Positions 43,063 through 51,568 of a stretch of DNA of 64,000 nt are shown one piece after another. The notes under the pieces are model-generated. The model was not told where the DNA came from and made no database searches. It saw nothing but the letters and a program-made list of their open reading frames with translations. The stretch is from Paenibacillus sp. J2TS4 (GTDB lineage: Bacteria > Bacillota > Bacilli > Paenibacillales > NBRC-103111): NCBI RefSeq assembly GCF_018403245.1, contig NZ_BOSH01000007.1, positions 124,001 to 188,000 on the forward strand, read 5' to 3'. The position numbers were made by a program, and so were the translations under genes. Positions within the stretch are counted from its first letter, which is position 1. Every line of letters begins with the position of its first letter.

Positions 43063-44247
43063 ATGATGAAATACGACTTTGATCGAGTCATCGACCGGAT
43101 TGGCACTGCTTGCAGCAAATGGGATGAAGCGGAGACGCTGTTCGGATACCCGGACATTCTCCCGATGTGGGTGGCGGATATGGATTTCGAATCTCCTCCC
43201 GAAGTGAAGGAAGCGCTCATACGCCGTGCCGAGCATGGCATCTATGGGTATACGACACGCCCCCAATCCTTTTATGACTCTATTATCGGATGGCAGCAGA
43301 GAAGGCATGGCTGGAAGATAGAGCAGGGCTGGATTTGCAGCAGTCCGGGAGTGGTAACTACTTTGGGCATTCTGATCGATGTGTTGACCCGTCCCGGTGA
43401 CCGCATCATGCTGCAGGTTCCCGTCTATCATCCGTTCTACGACATTATCTCGCTCGCTGACCGTGAGATCGTCCGCAACCCGCTGCGGATTGAGCACGGA
43501 AGCTACAAGATGGATTTCGAGCTTATAGAGCGCCAGATGGCTGAGGAACAGGTCAGAATGCTGCTGCTGTGCAACCCCCATAATCCGGTCGGCCGCGTCT
43601 GGACCGAAGAAGAGCTTGTCACATTAGGGCAGTTGTGTCAGAAATATAATGTCATTGTACTGTCAGATGAAATCCATGGCGACATTATCTATAAAGGACA
43701 CCGACATGTTCCTTTTGCCTCGCTTTCCGAGACGTTCGCCCAGCAATCCGTCACCTGCATCGCCCCGAGCAAAACCTTTAACATCGCTGGGCTGCAAACC
43801 TCCAGCGCGATTATTCCGAATCCGGAATGGCGGCGTCTGTATAAGCGCAAACAAAGAGCTCTGGCGCTCCAATCGGAAAATTACTTTGCCGAGGCAGCCG
43901 TCGAAAGCTGCTATAACTACGGTGAAGCCTGGCTTGATCAACTGCTCGAGTATTTGGAGGAGAACGTGGAGACTTTGCTGCGGTATGTAGAGAAGGAATT
44001 GCCCGAGGTGAAGGTCACCCGGCCAGAGGGAACTTATCTGGTCTGGCTCGATTGCCGGGGCATTTCAACGGATGCCTCCGTCTTGAAGGATATCATGTAC
44101 CGGCAAGCCCGGGTCGCTTTCAGCGAAGGCTCCGTGTTCGGAGCGGAAGGGGAAGGATATTTGCGGGTCAATATCGCTTGTCCCCGCTCACTAATGCTCG
44201 AAGGTCTGGAGCGATTTACCCGCGCCGTGCGTGGGCGTACAAGCTAA
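43063..44247 (+). CDS. MalY/PatB-family PLP-dependent C-S lyase or aminotransferase
   Basis: A 394-residue cytoplasmic PLP enzyme of fold type I. The family signature PMWVADMDFESPPEV is at about 33-47. PLP contacts include the NPHNPVGRVW loop near 170, LSDEIHGDI near 200 and the Schiff-base lysine K237 in APSKTFNIAG. Members cleave cystathionine or other beta-C-S substrates, and some modulate regulators. AGGAGG before ATG. Single gene between two terminators, with no sulfur-metabolism neighbour to fix the substrate. Confidence 0.9.
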   Translation: MMKYDFDRVIDRIGTACSKWDEAETLFGYPDILPMWVADMDFESPPEVKEALIRRAEHGIYGYTTRPQSFYDSIIGWQQRRHGWKIEQGWICSSPGVVTTLGILIDVLTRPGDRIMLQVPVYHPFYDIISLADREIVRNPLRIEHGSYKMDFELIERQMAEEQVRMLLLCNPHNPVGRVWTEEELVTLGQLCQKYNVIVLSDEIHGDIIYKGHRHVPFASLSETFAQQSVTCIAPSKTFNIAGLQTSSAIIPNPEWRRLYKRKQRALALQSENYFAEAAVESCYNYGEAWLDQLLEYLEENVETLLRYVEKELPEVKVTRPEGTYLVWLDCRGISTDASVLKDIMYRQARVAFSEGSVFGAEGEGYLRVNIACPRSLMLEGLERFTRAVRGRTS

Positions 44248-44274
44248 GCAGGGGGCTTCGGCCCCCTTCTGCTT
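44246..44274 (+). terminator. Terminator with UUCG loop
   Basis: GGGGGC-TTCG-GCCCCC with flanking AAGCA/TGCTT pairing, directly after the PatB-like stop. It could also act on the convergent kinase gene. Confidence 0.85.
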
Positions 44275-44310
44275 TGGCCTGCAATATCTGGTGCGCCCAA
44301 CCTTCCTGTT

Positions 44311-45570
44311 TCAAGCTCCTTCATGCGCCGGCAAGCGAATGACGGCTTCCGTCCCTTGTCCTTCCTTGCTGGTAAACTCCAATTGTCCATCCATCGCTTC
44401 CACAATTCGAAAAGTAATCATCAGGCCGAGTCCAGTCCCTTTGCTTTTCGTCGTATAGAACGGTTGCCCCAGTCGCCCCAACTCTTCTTGGGTCATCCCC
44501 TTGCCCGTGTCCGCAATGCGGATCATAATGCCATCATTCGCTCTGGTGACTGATACGGATACCGTTCCGCCTTTCAAGTGAAGCGCCTCCAGCCCGTTGT
44601 GAATCAGATGAATACAAGCCTGCTTCAGCTTGAATCCGTCCCCCCGAACATACAGATCTTCCCGGATCGGATTAACGATAAGCGGAACCCGGCCATTCTC
44701 CTCAACCGAGCATAGCTCTTCACCGATCTCCCTGACCAGTCGGGACAGTTGCAATATTTCTATCCGGCCTAACTGGGGTTTGGCATAGTTCAAAAAATCG
44801 TTGATAATAAACTCCATTCGGTTCAGCTCAAGCTTCACCTGCTTCATGTAGGCTCCGTTCCGATAATCGAGATTCCGTTCCATTAACTGCGTAAATCCCC
44901 GAATAACCGTTAATGGCGAACGGATTTCATGCGCTACGCTTGCTGCCAGTTGACCTAGCAAGTTCAATTTTTCGGTACGGTGAAGCTGTTCCCTCATTCT
45001 GGAGAAACCGTTGCTGAGCTCTATCAGGAAAGCAATCCCGGCCGCGGAAGCAAGATGAACGCCAGCCACTCCTATATAGACCCCAAGCCCATATATCCAG
45101 GTTATTCCGACCTGATGATGAAACATGTGAGCAGCCAAGGTGGCAAAGAAACCTACCAAAGCCAGGCCTGATGCTATCGCTATACGTATCCGTGGACTCC
45201 GCCCCTGAATGGACAAGCTGCAAACCCAAGAGAGTAAAAACATAAGAAAGAAGGAGACATAAGCCAAAAACAGTCCCCCCCAACCCATAAAAATGAGACA
45301 GATCAGATAAAAGGCAGAAGCGATCCAGCCCGCCCGGTATCCACCATATAAGACAGCAATAATAAGAGGAATAAAGCGCATATCGCCAAACAATTCATCC
45401 TCAATGAGGAAGGGCAGGTTTAAGGAGCACACGATCGAGATTCCGCACAAAATCCCCAGGCACGGCTTCAACCATTTCTCCCGGCTGCTTCCGGCAATGC
45501 TAAGTCCCAGTATCTGATAGATCAACATCGGAAATAACAAGACCAGGACGTCCAACAGCAAATCCTTCAT
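44311..45570 (-). CDS. KinB-like membrane histidine kinase
   Basis: A 419-residue sensor kinase. Residues 1-190 hold six hydrophobic segments with almost no extracellular loops, as in KinB. A HisKA domain follows with phospho-acceptor H in SVAHEIRSPLTVIRGF near residue 214, then an ATPase domain with N-box HLIHNGLEAL, G1 IADTGKGM and G2 GTGLGLMI. No response regulator is adjacent, as is usual for sporulation phosphorelay kinases that feed Spo0F. That role is inferred by resemblance. ATG start behind GGGAGG. Confidence 0.85.
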   Translation of the reverse strand: MKDLLLDVLVLLFPMLIYQILGLSIAGSSREKWLKPCLGILCGISIVCSLNLPFLIEDELFGDMRFIPLIIAVLYGGYRAGWIASAFYLICLIFMGWGGLFLAYVSFFLMFLLSWVCSLSIQGRSPRIRIAIASGLALVGFFATLAAHMFHHQVGITWIYGLGVYIGVAGVHLASAAGIAFLIELSNGFSRMREQLHRTEKLNLLGQLAASVAHEIRSPLTVIRGFTQLMERNLDYRNGAYMKQVKLELNRMEFIINDFLNYAKPQLGRIEILQLSRLVREIGEELCSVEENGRVPLIVNPIREDLYVRGDGFKLKQACIHLIHNGLEALHLKGGTVSVSVTRANDGIMIRIADTGKGMTQEELGRLGQPFYTTKSKGTGLGLMITFRIVEAMDGQLEFTSKEGQGTEAVIRLPAHEGA

Positions 45571-45779
45571 CCTATTAATCTGCCTCCCTTATCCAGTTTA
45601 GCCAATATGGAGATTATCTCCATTTTACCAATATTATCCCTCAGCGCACTGATTCTGTCTTCCTAGGGACAAAGAAAAACGGATTTCGACGATAAGCGAA
45701 GGCTAAGTAAAGGTTGATGTGGCTAAATCCAATTGGGTGCTTAGGCATGAAGAGGGTCCGCTGCTGTCAATCCATCCAA

Positions 45780-45825
45780 AAACGCCTCTTTCCCGATCTG
45801 TTCCCTGTCGGAGGAAGAAGCGTTT
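45780..45825 (-). terminator. Terminator after the formate channel gene
   Basis: On the minus strand AAACGC...GCGTTT close a long imperfect stem (CTTCTTCC against GGGAAAGAG) followed by TTGG, 32 bases past the stop. The remainder of 45571-45857 shows no gene. Confidence 0.5.
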
Positions 45826-45857
45826 TACAAAACGGTATAGAAAATACAACAATAAAG

Positions 45858-46724
45858 TCATTTCACTTGAAGCTCGTACTCTTCCCGATTTCCAGTCTTC
45901 GGCTTTGGTCCAACGGTCTGATGCCCCGCCCTCATCCCGGGCACCGCCCGCTGCGGCTCATTTCTTAGATAAGCCATCCAATAGATGCCTCCCACAAAGA
46001 GAGAGCCTCCCACTGCATTACCGAGAAATACAGGCACAAAATTAGCTGCATACTCCATCCATGTAAACTGTCCGGCAAAGATCGCCGCCGGAATGACGAA
46101 CATGTTGGCGACTACGTGCTGGAATCCGATAGCGACGAAGGCCATCGTAGGAAACCATATGCCGGCAATTTTTCCGCCCGTGCTGTTGGAAGCATAAGCA
46201 AGCCATACCGCCAGCGAGACGAGCCAGTTGCAGCCGATCCCCGATATGAAGGCCTGCAGGAAAGATTCGTCCAGCTTCTGGGCGGCGGCACCGATCGTCT
46301 TCTCCAAATACGGACCGCTTTCCGTCAAACCGACGACATGGCCGAAGAAATAGGCGACGAATAAAGCCCCGGCAAAATTGCTGATCGTTATCCATAACCA
46401 GTTACCAGCCACTTGCCAAGTTGTTATTTGCCGGCTCATTCTGGCGATAGCCAGCGTCATCATGTTTCCGGTGAGAAGCTCTCCTCCGCCAATTATTACG
46501 AGGATCAAACCAAGCGGAAATACGGAAGCCCCCAACAGCGATGCAAAGCTCCCCCACTCCGCCGGAACCGATGCCGTCACCCGAATACTCAATAAATATC
46601 CTAAGGCGATAAAAGCCCCTGCTCCGAATCCTAGAGCAAGCAGGCTTAATAGAGGCAGCCTGGCTTTGGCCACACCGCTTTGCACGGCATATTCCGCGAT
46701 TTCCCGGGGCGTCCGATGCGTCAT
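45858..46724 (-). CDS. focA: Formate/nitrite transporter (FocA/NirC family)
   Basis: A 288-residue membrane channel with six helices, forming pentamers that pass formate or nitrite. Family motifs: GGGELLTGNM near residue 83 and SNSTGGKIAGIWFPTMAFVA near 190, including FQHVVANMF. Start at ATG 46724 just after GGAGGGG; an ATG inside that ribosome site is an artefact. It is divergent from pflB, 398 bases away, and a Rex-like site lies 25 bases upstream. Formate export from pyruvate formate-lyase is the likely job. Confidence 0.92.
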   Translation of the reverse strand: MTHRTPREIAEYAVQSGVAKARLPLLSLLALGFGAGAFIALGYLLSIRVTASVPAEWGSFASLLGASVFPLGLILVIIGGGELLTGNMMTLAIARMSRQITTWQVAGNWLWITISNFAGALFVAYFFGHVVGLTESGPYLEKTIGAAAQKLDESFLQAFISGIGCNWLVSLAVWLAYASNSTGGKIAGIWFPTMAFVAIGFQHVVANMFVIPAAIFAGQFTWMEYAANFVPVFLGNAVGGSLFVGGIYWMAYLRNEPQRAVPGMRAGHQTVGPKPKTGNREEYELQVK

Positions 46725-46748
46725 ATGAATCCCCTCCACCCCACCTTA

Positions 46749-46766
46749 TTGTGAAAAAAGGAACAA
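46749..46766. promoter_or_regulatory. Rex-like half-conserved operator at focA
   Basis: TTGTGAAAAAAGGAACAA keeps the left arm of TTGTGAANNNNTTCACAA and ACAA of the right arm (three mismatches among 14 fixed positions). It lies next to the focA ribosome site. Confidence 0.4.
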
Positions 46767-46995
46767 CATAGCTTGATCTCATTATACTTAGCATTCGGAC
46801 GTTTTCAAAGTGGACATTTTTCAAAATTTTATACGGCTCTCCATTCTGCTGCGACTTTACTGTTACATAATTATGAATTAACTGTACTAATCAGAAATAG
46901 AAAGCTGCATTTCCGTTGTCAAAGAAGCCATTCTATGAGCGAAACATTTATCGAATAAGCACTAAAACCCAATACTTTCAATGTCCCTGGGCACA

Positions 46996-47013
46996 TTGTT
47001 ATTTTTTTCACAA
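46996..47013. promoter_or_regulatory. Rex-like operator upstream of pflB
   Basis: TTGTTATTTTTTTCACAA matches the redox repressor Rex consensus TTGTGAANNNNTTCACAA at 12 of 14 fixed positions. It is 110 bases upstream of pflB. Rex would release when NADH rises, inducing fermentation. Confidence 0.55.
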
Positions 47014-47122
47014 ATTCTTCACCGACACCCCCTTTTCTTCTTGCAGAAAACATATTATGGTTAAATTAAGAACTGTTATATATCCAAGTAATTATTATGT
47101 TTCATTTAAGGAGGGTTCTATC

Positions 47123-49351
47123 ATGAAGCAATGGATGGGATTTCATAACGGCAATTGGCAGCAGGAAATCGATGTGAGAGATTTTATTTTGCGCAATGTG
47201 ACGGTCTATACGGGAGATGAATCCTTTTTGGCCCCGGCCACCGAAAATACGGGGAAGTTGTGGGATCAGGTCATGGAGCTTTCCAAGCAGGAAAGAGAGC
47301 AAGGCGGCATCCTCGATATGGACACCGAGATCGTCTCCACCATTACGTCTCACGAACCCGGATATTTGAATGCAGAGCTGGAAACGATTGTCGGCTTCCA
47401 AACCGATAAGCCTTTCAAGCGTTCCTTGCAGCCGTTCGGCGGCATCCGGATGGCAGAGCAGGCCTGTGAATCCTATGGTTACAAGGTCCGTCCGGAGCTC
47501 TCTGCTATTTTTAGAGATTACCGGAAAACCCATAACCAGGGAGTCTTCGATGCCTATACCGAAGAGATGATGGCCGCCCGTAGAGCGGGAATTATTACCG
47601 GGCTGCCCGATGCCTACGGCCGCGGAAGGATTATTGGCGACTACCGCCGTGTGGCCTTGTATGGAGTCCACCGGCTCATTGCCGACAAGAAGAAGGACCT
47701 GTCGCAAACTGGCGCCAGAACGATGTCCGAAGACATCATTCGCCTGCGGGAAGAGGTGTCCGAGCAGATTCGGGCCTTGCAGGAGCTGAAGCAAATGGCG
47801 GCGGCTCACGGATTTGACCTTTCCGAACCGGCGGCCAATGCGCGGGAAGCCTTCCAATGGCTCTATTTCGGCTTCCTGGCGGCCATTAAAGAACAGAACG
47901 GCGCGGCGATGAGCCTCGGGCGCACCTCCACCTTCTTGGATATTTACGTGGAACGGGATTTACAGCAAGGAGTGCTGACCGAGCAGCAAGCTCAAGAGTT
48001 GGTCGACCATTTCGTTATGAAGCTTCGTCTGGTGAAATTCGCCAGAACGCCGGATTATAACGAGCTATTCAGCGGCGACCCAACCTGGGTGACGGAATCG
48101 ATCGGCGGCATCGCTTTGGACGGCAGACCGCTGGTCACCAAAAACTCCTTCCGCTTTCTCCACACGCTGGACAATTTGGGACCGGCCCCCGAGCCTAACC
48201 TGACGGTGCTATGGTCTGAGCAGCTGCCGGTGGCGTTCAAGCGTTATTGCGCCGCCATGTCGATCAAGTCGAGCTCCATTCAATATGAGAACGACGACTT
48301 GATGCGCCCCGAATTCGGAGACGATTACGGCATCGCTTGCTGTGTATCCGCTATGCGAATCGGCAAGCAGATGCAATTCTTCGGAGCGAGGGCCAACCTG
48401 GCTAAGGCGCTGCTCTACGCTATTAACGGCGGGATAGACGAGAAATCCAAGATGCAGGTCGGACCGGAGTTCGCACCGATCACGTCGGAAGTGCTGGACT
48501 ATGAAGAAGTCACCCGCAAATTCGATCAGGTCATGGAATGGCTGGCGGAGCTGTATCTCAATACGCTTAACGTCATTCATTATATGCATGATAAATATTG
48601 CTACGAACGAATTGAAATGGCGCTTCACGATACGCAGATTCTGAGAACGATGGCGACCGGAATTGCCGGTTTATCCGTCGTAGCCGACTCGCTCAGTGCG
48701 ATCAAATATGCGAAAGTAACGACGATTCGCGATGAAAGCGGGCTGGTCGTAGACTTTGCCATCGAAGGTGATTTCCCTAAATACGGGAATAACGACGACC
48801 GGGTTGACCAGATCGCCGTTCAAATCGTCAAAGCGTTCATGACTAAGCTGAAAAAGCATAAGCCCTACCGCGACTCCGTCCAGACGATGTCTATCCTGAC
48901 GATTACATCGAACGTCGTCTACGGACAAAAAACAGGAAACACTCCCGATGGCAGACGGGCCGGCGAACCGTTCGCTCCAGGCGCCAACCCTATGCACGGC
49001 CGGGATTCCAAAGGAGCGCTGGCGTCGCTCAACACCGTGGCGAAGCTGCCGTACCATTACTCACTCGACGGAATCTCCAATACGTTCACCATCGTCCCGC
49101 AAGCTCTCGGCAAGGACGTGGAAAGTCAGAAAACAAATCTGGTCGGCATCCTCGACGGATATGCCGCCAAGACGGGCCACCATCTCAACATTAACGTCTT
49201 GAACCGGGATACTCTGCTGGACGCCATGGAGCATCCCGAGCAATATCCGCAGTTGACGATTCGCGTCTCGGGCTATGCCGTTAATTTCATCAAGCTGACC
49301 CGTCAGCAGCAAATCGATGTCATTAACCGCACTTTCCATAACAGCTTGTAG
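47123..49351 (+). CDS. pflB: Pyruvate formate-lyase (formate C-acetyltransferase)
   Basis: Glycyl-radical enzyme splitting pyruvate with CoA into acetyl-CoA and formate under anoxia, 742 residues from the chosen start. The catalytic cysteine pair is C406-C407 in DYGIACCVSAM and the radical glycine is G717 in RVSGYAVNF. Other family segments include SIKSSSIQYENDD and GNTPDGRR. I place the start at ATG 47123 behind AAGGAGGG; the open frame runs 69 codons further through the promoter region and is not protein-like. The activase gene follows. Confidence 0.97.
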   Translation: MKQWMGFHNGNWQQEIDVRDFILRNVTVYTGDESFLAPATENTGKLWDQVMELSKQEREQGGILDMDTEIVSTITSHEPGYLNAELETIVGFQTDKPFKRSLQPFGGIRMAEQACESYGYKVRPELSAIFRDYRKTHNQGVFDAYTEEMMAARRAGIITGLPDAYGRGRIIGDYRRVALYGVHRLIADKKKDLSQTGARTMSEDIIRLREEVSEQIRALQELKQMAAAHGFDLSEPAANAREAFQWLYFGFLAAIKEQNGAAMSLGRTSTFLDIYVERDLQQGVLTEQQAQELVDHFVMKLRLVKFARTPDYNELFSGDPTWVTESIGGIALDGRPLVTKNSFRFLHTLDNLGPAPEPNLTVLWSEQLPVAFKRYCAAMSIKSSSIQYENDDLMRPEFGDDYGIACCVSAMRIGKQMQFFGARANLAKALLYAINGGIDEKSKMQVGPEFAPITSEVLDYEEVTRKFDQVMEWLAELYLNTLNVIHYMHDKYCYERIEMALHDTQILRTMATGIAGLSVVADSLSAIKYAKVTTIRDESGLVVDFAIEGDFPKYGNNDDRVDQIAVQIVKAFMTKLKKHKPYRDSVQTMSILTITSNVVYGQKTGNTPDGRRAGEPFAPGANPMHGRDSKGALASLNTVAKLPYHYSLDGISNTFTIVPQALGKDVESQKTNLVGILDGYAAKTGHHLNINVLNRDTLLDAMEHPEQYPQLTIRVSGYAVNFIKLTRQQQIDVINRTFHNSL

Positions 49352-49521
49352 TCCGATAGAGGATCCTAGCGGTCCTCATACGAGGCTTAGGAGCAGAATA
49401 GCAGCGGAGACTTGCACTATTTTATTGCATTAAGGCTTTTAGAGTAAATTAGACTCACTTTCGCGCTCCCATTTTGTTACATTGGACAAAAGTTATATAG
49501 ATAATAGGGAGGAGGCTCTTT

Positions 49522-50259
49522 ATGAAAGGATCCATTCATTCCATAGAAACCTTTGGCACCGTCGACGGACCCGGCATTCGCTATGTCGTCTTTACTCAAG
49601 GCTGTTTGCTGCGCTGTCAATTTTGCCATAACCCTGACACCTGGATAATCGGCCAAGGCAAAGAGATGACCGTTCACGAAATCGTGCAAGATTTGCAGTC
49701 CTACCTCCCTTATCTGCAGGCGTCCAATGGCGGGATTACAGTCAGTGGGGGCGAGCCTTTGCTGCAGATCGAGTTTTTGACTGCTTTGTTTAAAGAATGC
49801 AAGAAGCTGGGCATCCATACGGCTATCGACAGCTCGGGAGGTTGTTATTCCACCGAACCCCGGTTCCAGGCGAGGCTTAACGAGCTGCTGCCCTACACGG
49901 ATTTGATTCTTCTGGATCTTAAGCATATAGATGACGAGGCTCATCGCAGGCTGACCGGCAAGACGAATCAGCACATTCTGCAGTTTGCGAGATTACTCTC
50001 CGAACGGAAGGTCCCGGTATGGATTCGCCACGTTCTGGTTCCCGGCGTAACGGATGGAAGGGACGATCTGGAGAGGCTCGCCTCGTTTATTGAAACCTTG
50101 CACAACCTGGAAAAGATCGAGGTGCTTCCTTATCACCAGCTCGGAGTCTATAAGTGGGAAGCGCTCGGCCTTAAATATCCGCTGGAGCATGTGCAGCCGC
50201 CGACCCAAGAAAGCGTTGCTCTCGCAATGGCCATCTTGAATCGCTCCCGCTCCCTGTAA
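49522..50259 (+). CDS. pflA: Pyruvate formate-lyase activating enzyme
   Basis: Radical-SAM enzyme (245 residues) that installs the glycyl radical on PflB. The 4Fe-4S motif CX3CX2C is in TQGCLLRCQFCHNPDTW (residues about 29-45). The SAM-binding GGE motif is in VSGGEPLLQIEF. HVLVPGVTD and LPYHQLGVYKWE are typical activase segments. GGGAGGAGG ribosome site. It lies 170 bases after pflB, so the pair may be co-transcribed; a small hairpin GAGGA...TCCTC at 49362-49380 in the gap is not a convincing terminator. Confidence 0.96.
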   Translation: MKGSIHSIETFGTVDGPGIRYVVFTQGCLLRCQFCHNPDTWIIGQGKEMTVHEIVQDLQSYLPYLQASNGGITVSGGEPLLQIEFLTALFKECKKLGIHTAIDSSGGCYSTEPRFQARLNELLPYTDLILLDLKHIDDEAHRRLTGKTNQHILQFARLLSERKVPVWIRHVLVPGVTDGRDDLERLASFIETLHNLEKIEVLPYHQLGVYKWEALGLKYPLEHVQPPTQESVALAMAILNRSRSL

Positions 50260-50427
50260 GATTCCCTTTCCGTAATGTACAGTTCCTGAAAGGGCTGGAG
50301 ACGTGAGCAACCAGCTTGGCCTGCGAGAAGGAGACCTGGATTTGCGAAATTAAAGGGATAAGGCAGAGCAGCCCCAGCCCAGCCCCCGGTCCGACAGCAG
50401 CCGGGCGTTAGTCCTTCGAAGCTGGAT

Positions 50428-50617
50428 ATTCGCTAATCGACTGCAATAATACATTATGATAGATCAGAATCACCTCTTATTCGATCATCGCCTGCAATAA
50501 TACAGTAAAATCATTCGATTAATCGATTTTTGGGTCTAGATTGCTGAATCCACTGTATTTTTGCAGTAAACCCATCAAATTGAGCTCAAAAGTCACCAAA
50601 TGACTGTACTTTTGCAT
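50428..50617. repeat. Cluster of four CTGCAATAATACAG-type motifs
   Basis: CTGCAATAATACA occurs at 50441 and 50492 as direct repeats within a 51-base unit that also shares ATTCG-T-ATCG. The inverse form ACTGTATTTTTGCAG is at 50552 and ACTGTACTTTTGCAT at 50603, also 51 apart. Two direct and two inverted copies could fold into a large cruciform or RNA hairpin. The rest of 50260-50710 holds no gene. Confidence 0.7.
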
Positions 50618-50664
50618 CACTACACTAAGGAATTAATAGATCGAAAGTTTTTATGTGCATAAAA

Positions 50665-50701
50665 AACCTGGCAAATCCGCCAAGCGGGCGGCTGCCAGGT
50701 T
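50665..50701 (-). terminator. Rho-independent terminator of the phosphatase operon
   Basis: On the minus strand AACCTGGCA, a G/C-rich loop, TGCCAGGTT and TTTTTA, ten bases past the PP2C-like gene. It closes the seven-gene cluster. Confidence 0.92.
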
Positions 50702-50710
50702 CTTGTTTCT

Positions 50711-51568
50711 TTAAAAACGAATCCATATTCCTGTTTTGTCATCGGATGTTTTAAAGCGGATATAGGTTTGACAATCGGGATCGCTCTGCTCCAGCTCGAT
50801 CAGGCTTTCCGCGTAGCCCCGCAGTCCCTTCTCTTCAACTTCCTTAATCAGAGAGACGGCATCCCATTTCTCTTCGATGTCTTCAGAGTGCGGAAACAGG
50901 CCGTCGGTGATCAGCAGCAAGCCGGTCAGATTGATCCGGTTAATGACGCCATACTCCAGGAAGGAGGCCAGCTCCGCCTGGCCGTTCATGGCGGAATACC
51001 CTTGGAGCGTATTCATCAGCACTTTATTTTTACGAATATAGGGCTCTACTTGCGCCCTTATTTCTTTTCTCGAAGACATTCCCTGGTACAGGCAGGCCTT
51101 CCATCTTTTACGGGTCTGCAAATCGATGTGATCCAGTTGATCATGAGTGACGGTTCGGACCGTTCCATCCTTGTACACGGCGAGAATCATGCAATCGCCG
51201 GTTTGGGCATATTGCACCCGGGTCTCCTCTATTCTGACCAGGGCAACCTCGGTCGTCCACAGCGCTTCCCGGTCTTCCGGATCTATCCCGCTCAAGACCA
51301 TCGCTTCCCTCAGTGATTGATTGGCCTGCAGAACAGCGTCCTTAACATGAATTGCGGCCCACTGTTGTTCGTCCATCGCTTCGAGTTCCCTTCTGACCAC
51401 ATTAGAAGCCAGATAGCCGCCCGTTTCCCCTTGGGGTCCCCGATAAGGCGTGACGGAGGTAGCCCCGTCCAGCACACCATATACATGGACTTCTTCCCTC
51501 ACAATGAGAGCATCCTCATTCCATTCGTTACTTCCTTGGATAGATATCTGTTCTATGTTCAATCTCAA
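50711..51568 (-). CDS. PP2C-like serine/threonine phosphatase
   Basis: A 285-residue cytoplasmic protein with the metal-binding motifs of PP2C phosphatases: NED with D19 in NEWNEDALIV, DGA with D34 in YGVLDGATSV, TGDC near residue 125, TDG in LLITDGLFPH near 218 and DDKTG near the end. All four metal aspartates look present, so it may be active. Start is TTG overlapping the TGA of the upstream gene (TTGA), with GGAGGGAG about ten bases before. It is the last gene of an ABC transporter and two-component cluster, an unusual place for such an enzyme. Its target is unknown. Confidence 0.8.
   Translation of the reverse strand: MRLNIEQISIQGSNEWNEDALIVREEVHVYGVLDGATSVTPYRGPQGETGGYLASNVVRRELEAMDEQQWAAIHVKDAVLQANQSLREAMVLSGIDPEDREALWTTEVALVRIEETRVQYAQTGDCMILAVYKDGTVRTVTHDQLDHIDLQTRKRWKACLYQGMSSRKEIRAQVEPYIRKNKVLMNTLQGYSAMNGQAELASFLEYGVINRINLTGLLLITDGLFPHSEDIEEKWDAVSLIKEVEEKGLRGYAESLIELEQSDPDCQTYIRFKTSDDKTGIWIRF

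Noticed and set aside
46916..47122. N-terminal extension of pflB
   Set aside because: A strong AAGGAGGG and the family-typical start lie at 47123; the extension covers the promoter and Rex-like site.
50711..51568. SpoIIE/RsbU-type phosphatase
   Set aside because: No regulatory domains and no anti-sigma partners nearby; called only PP2C-like.
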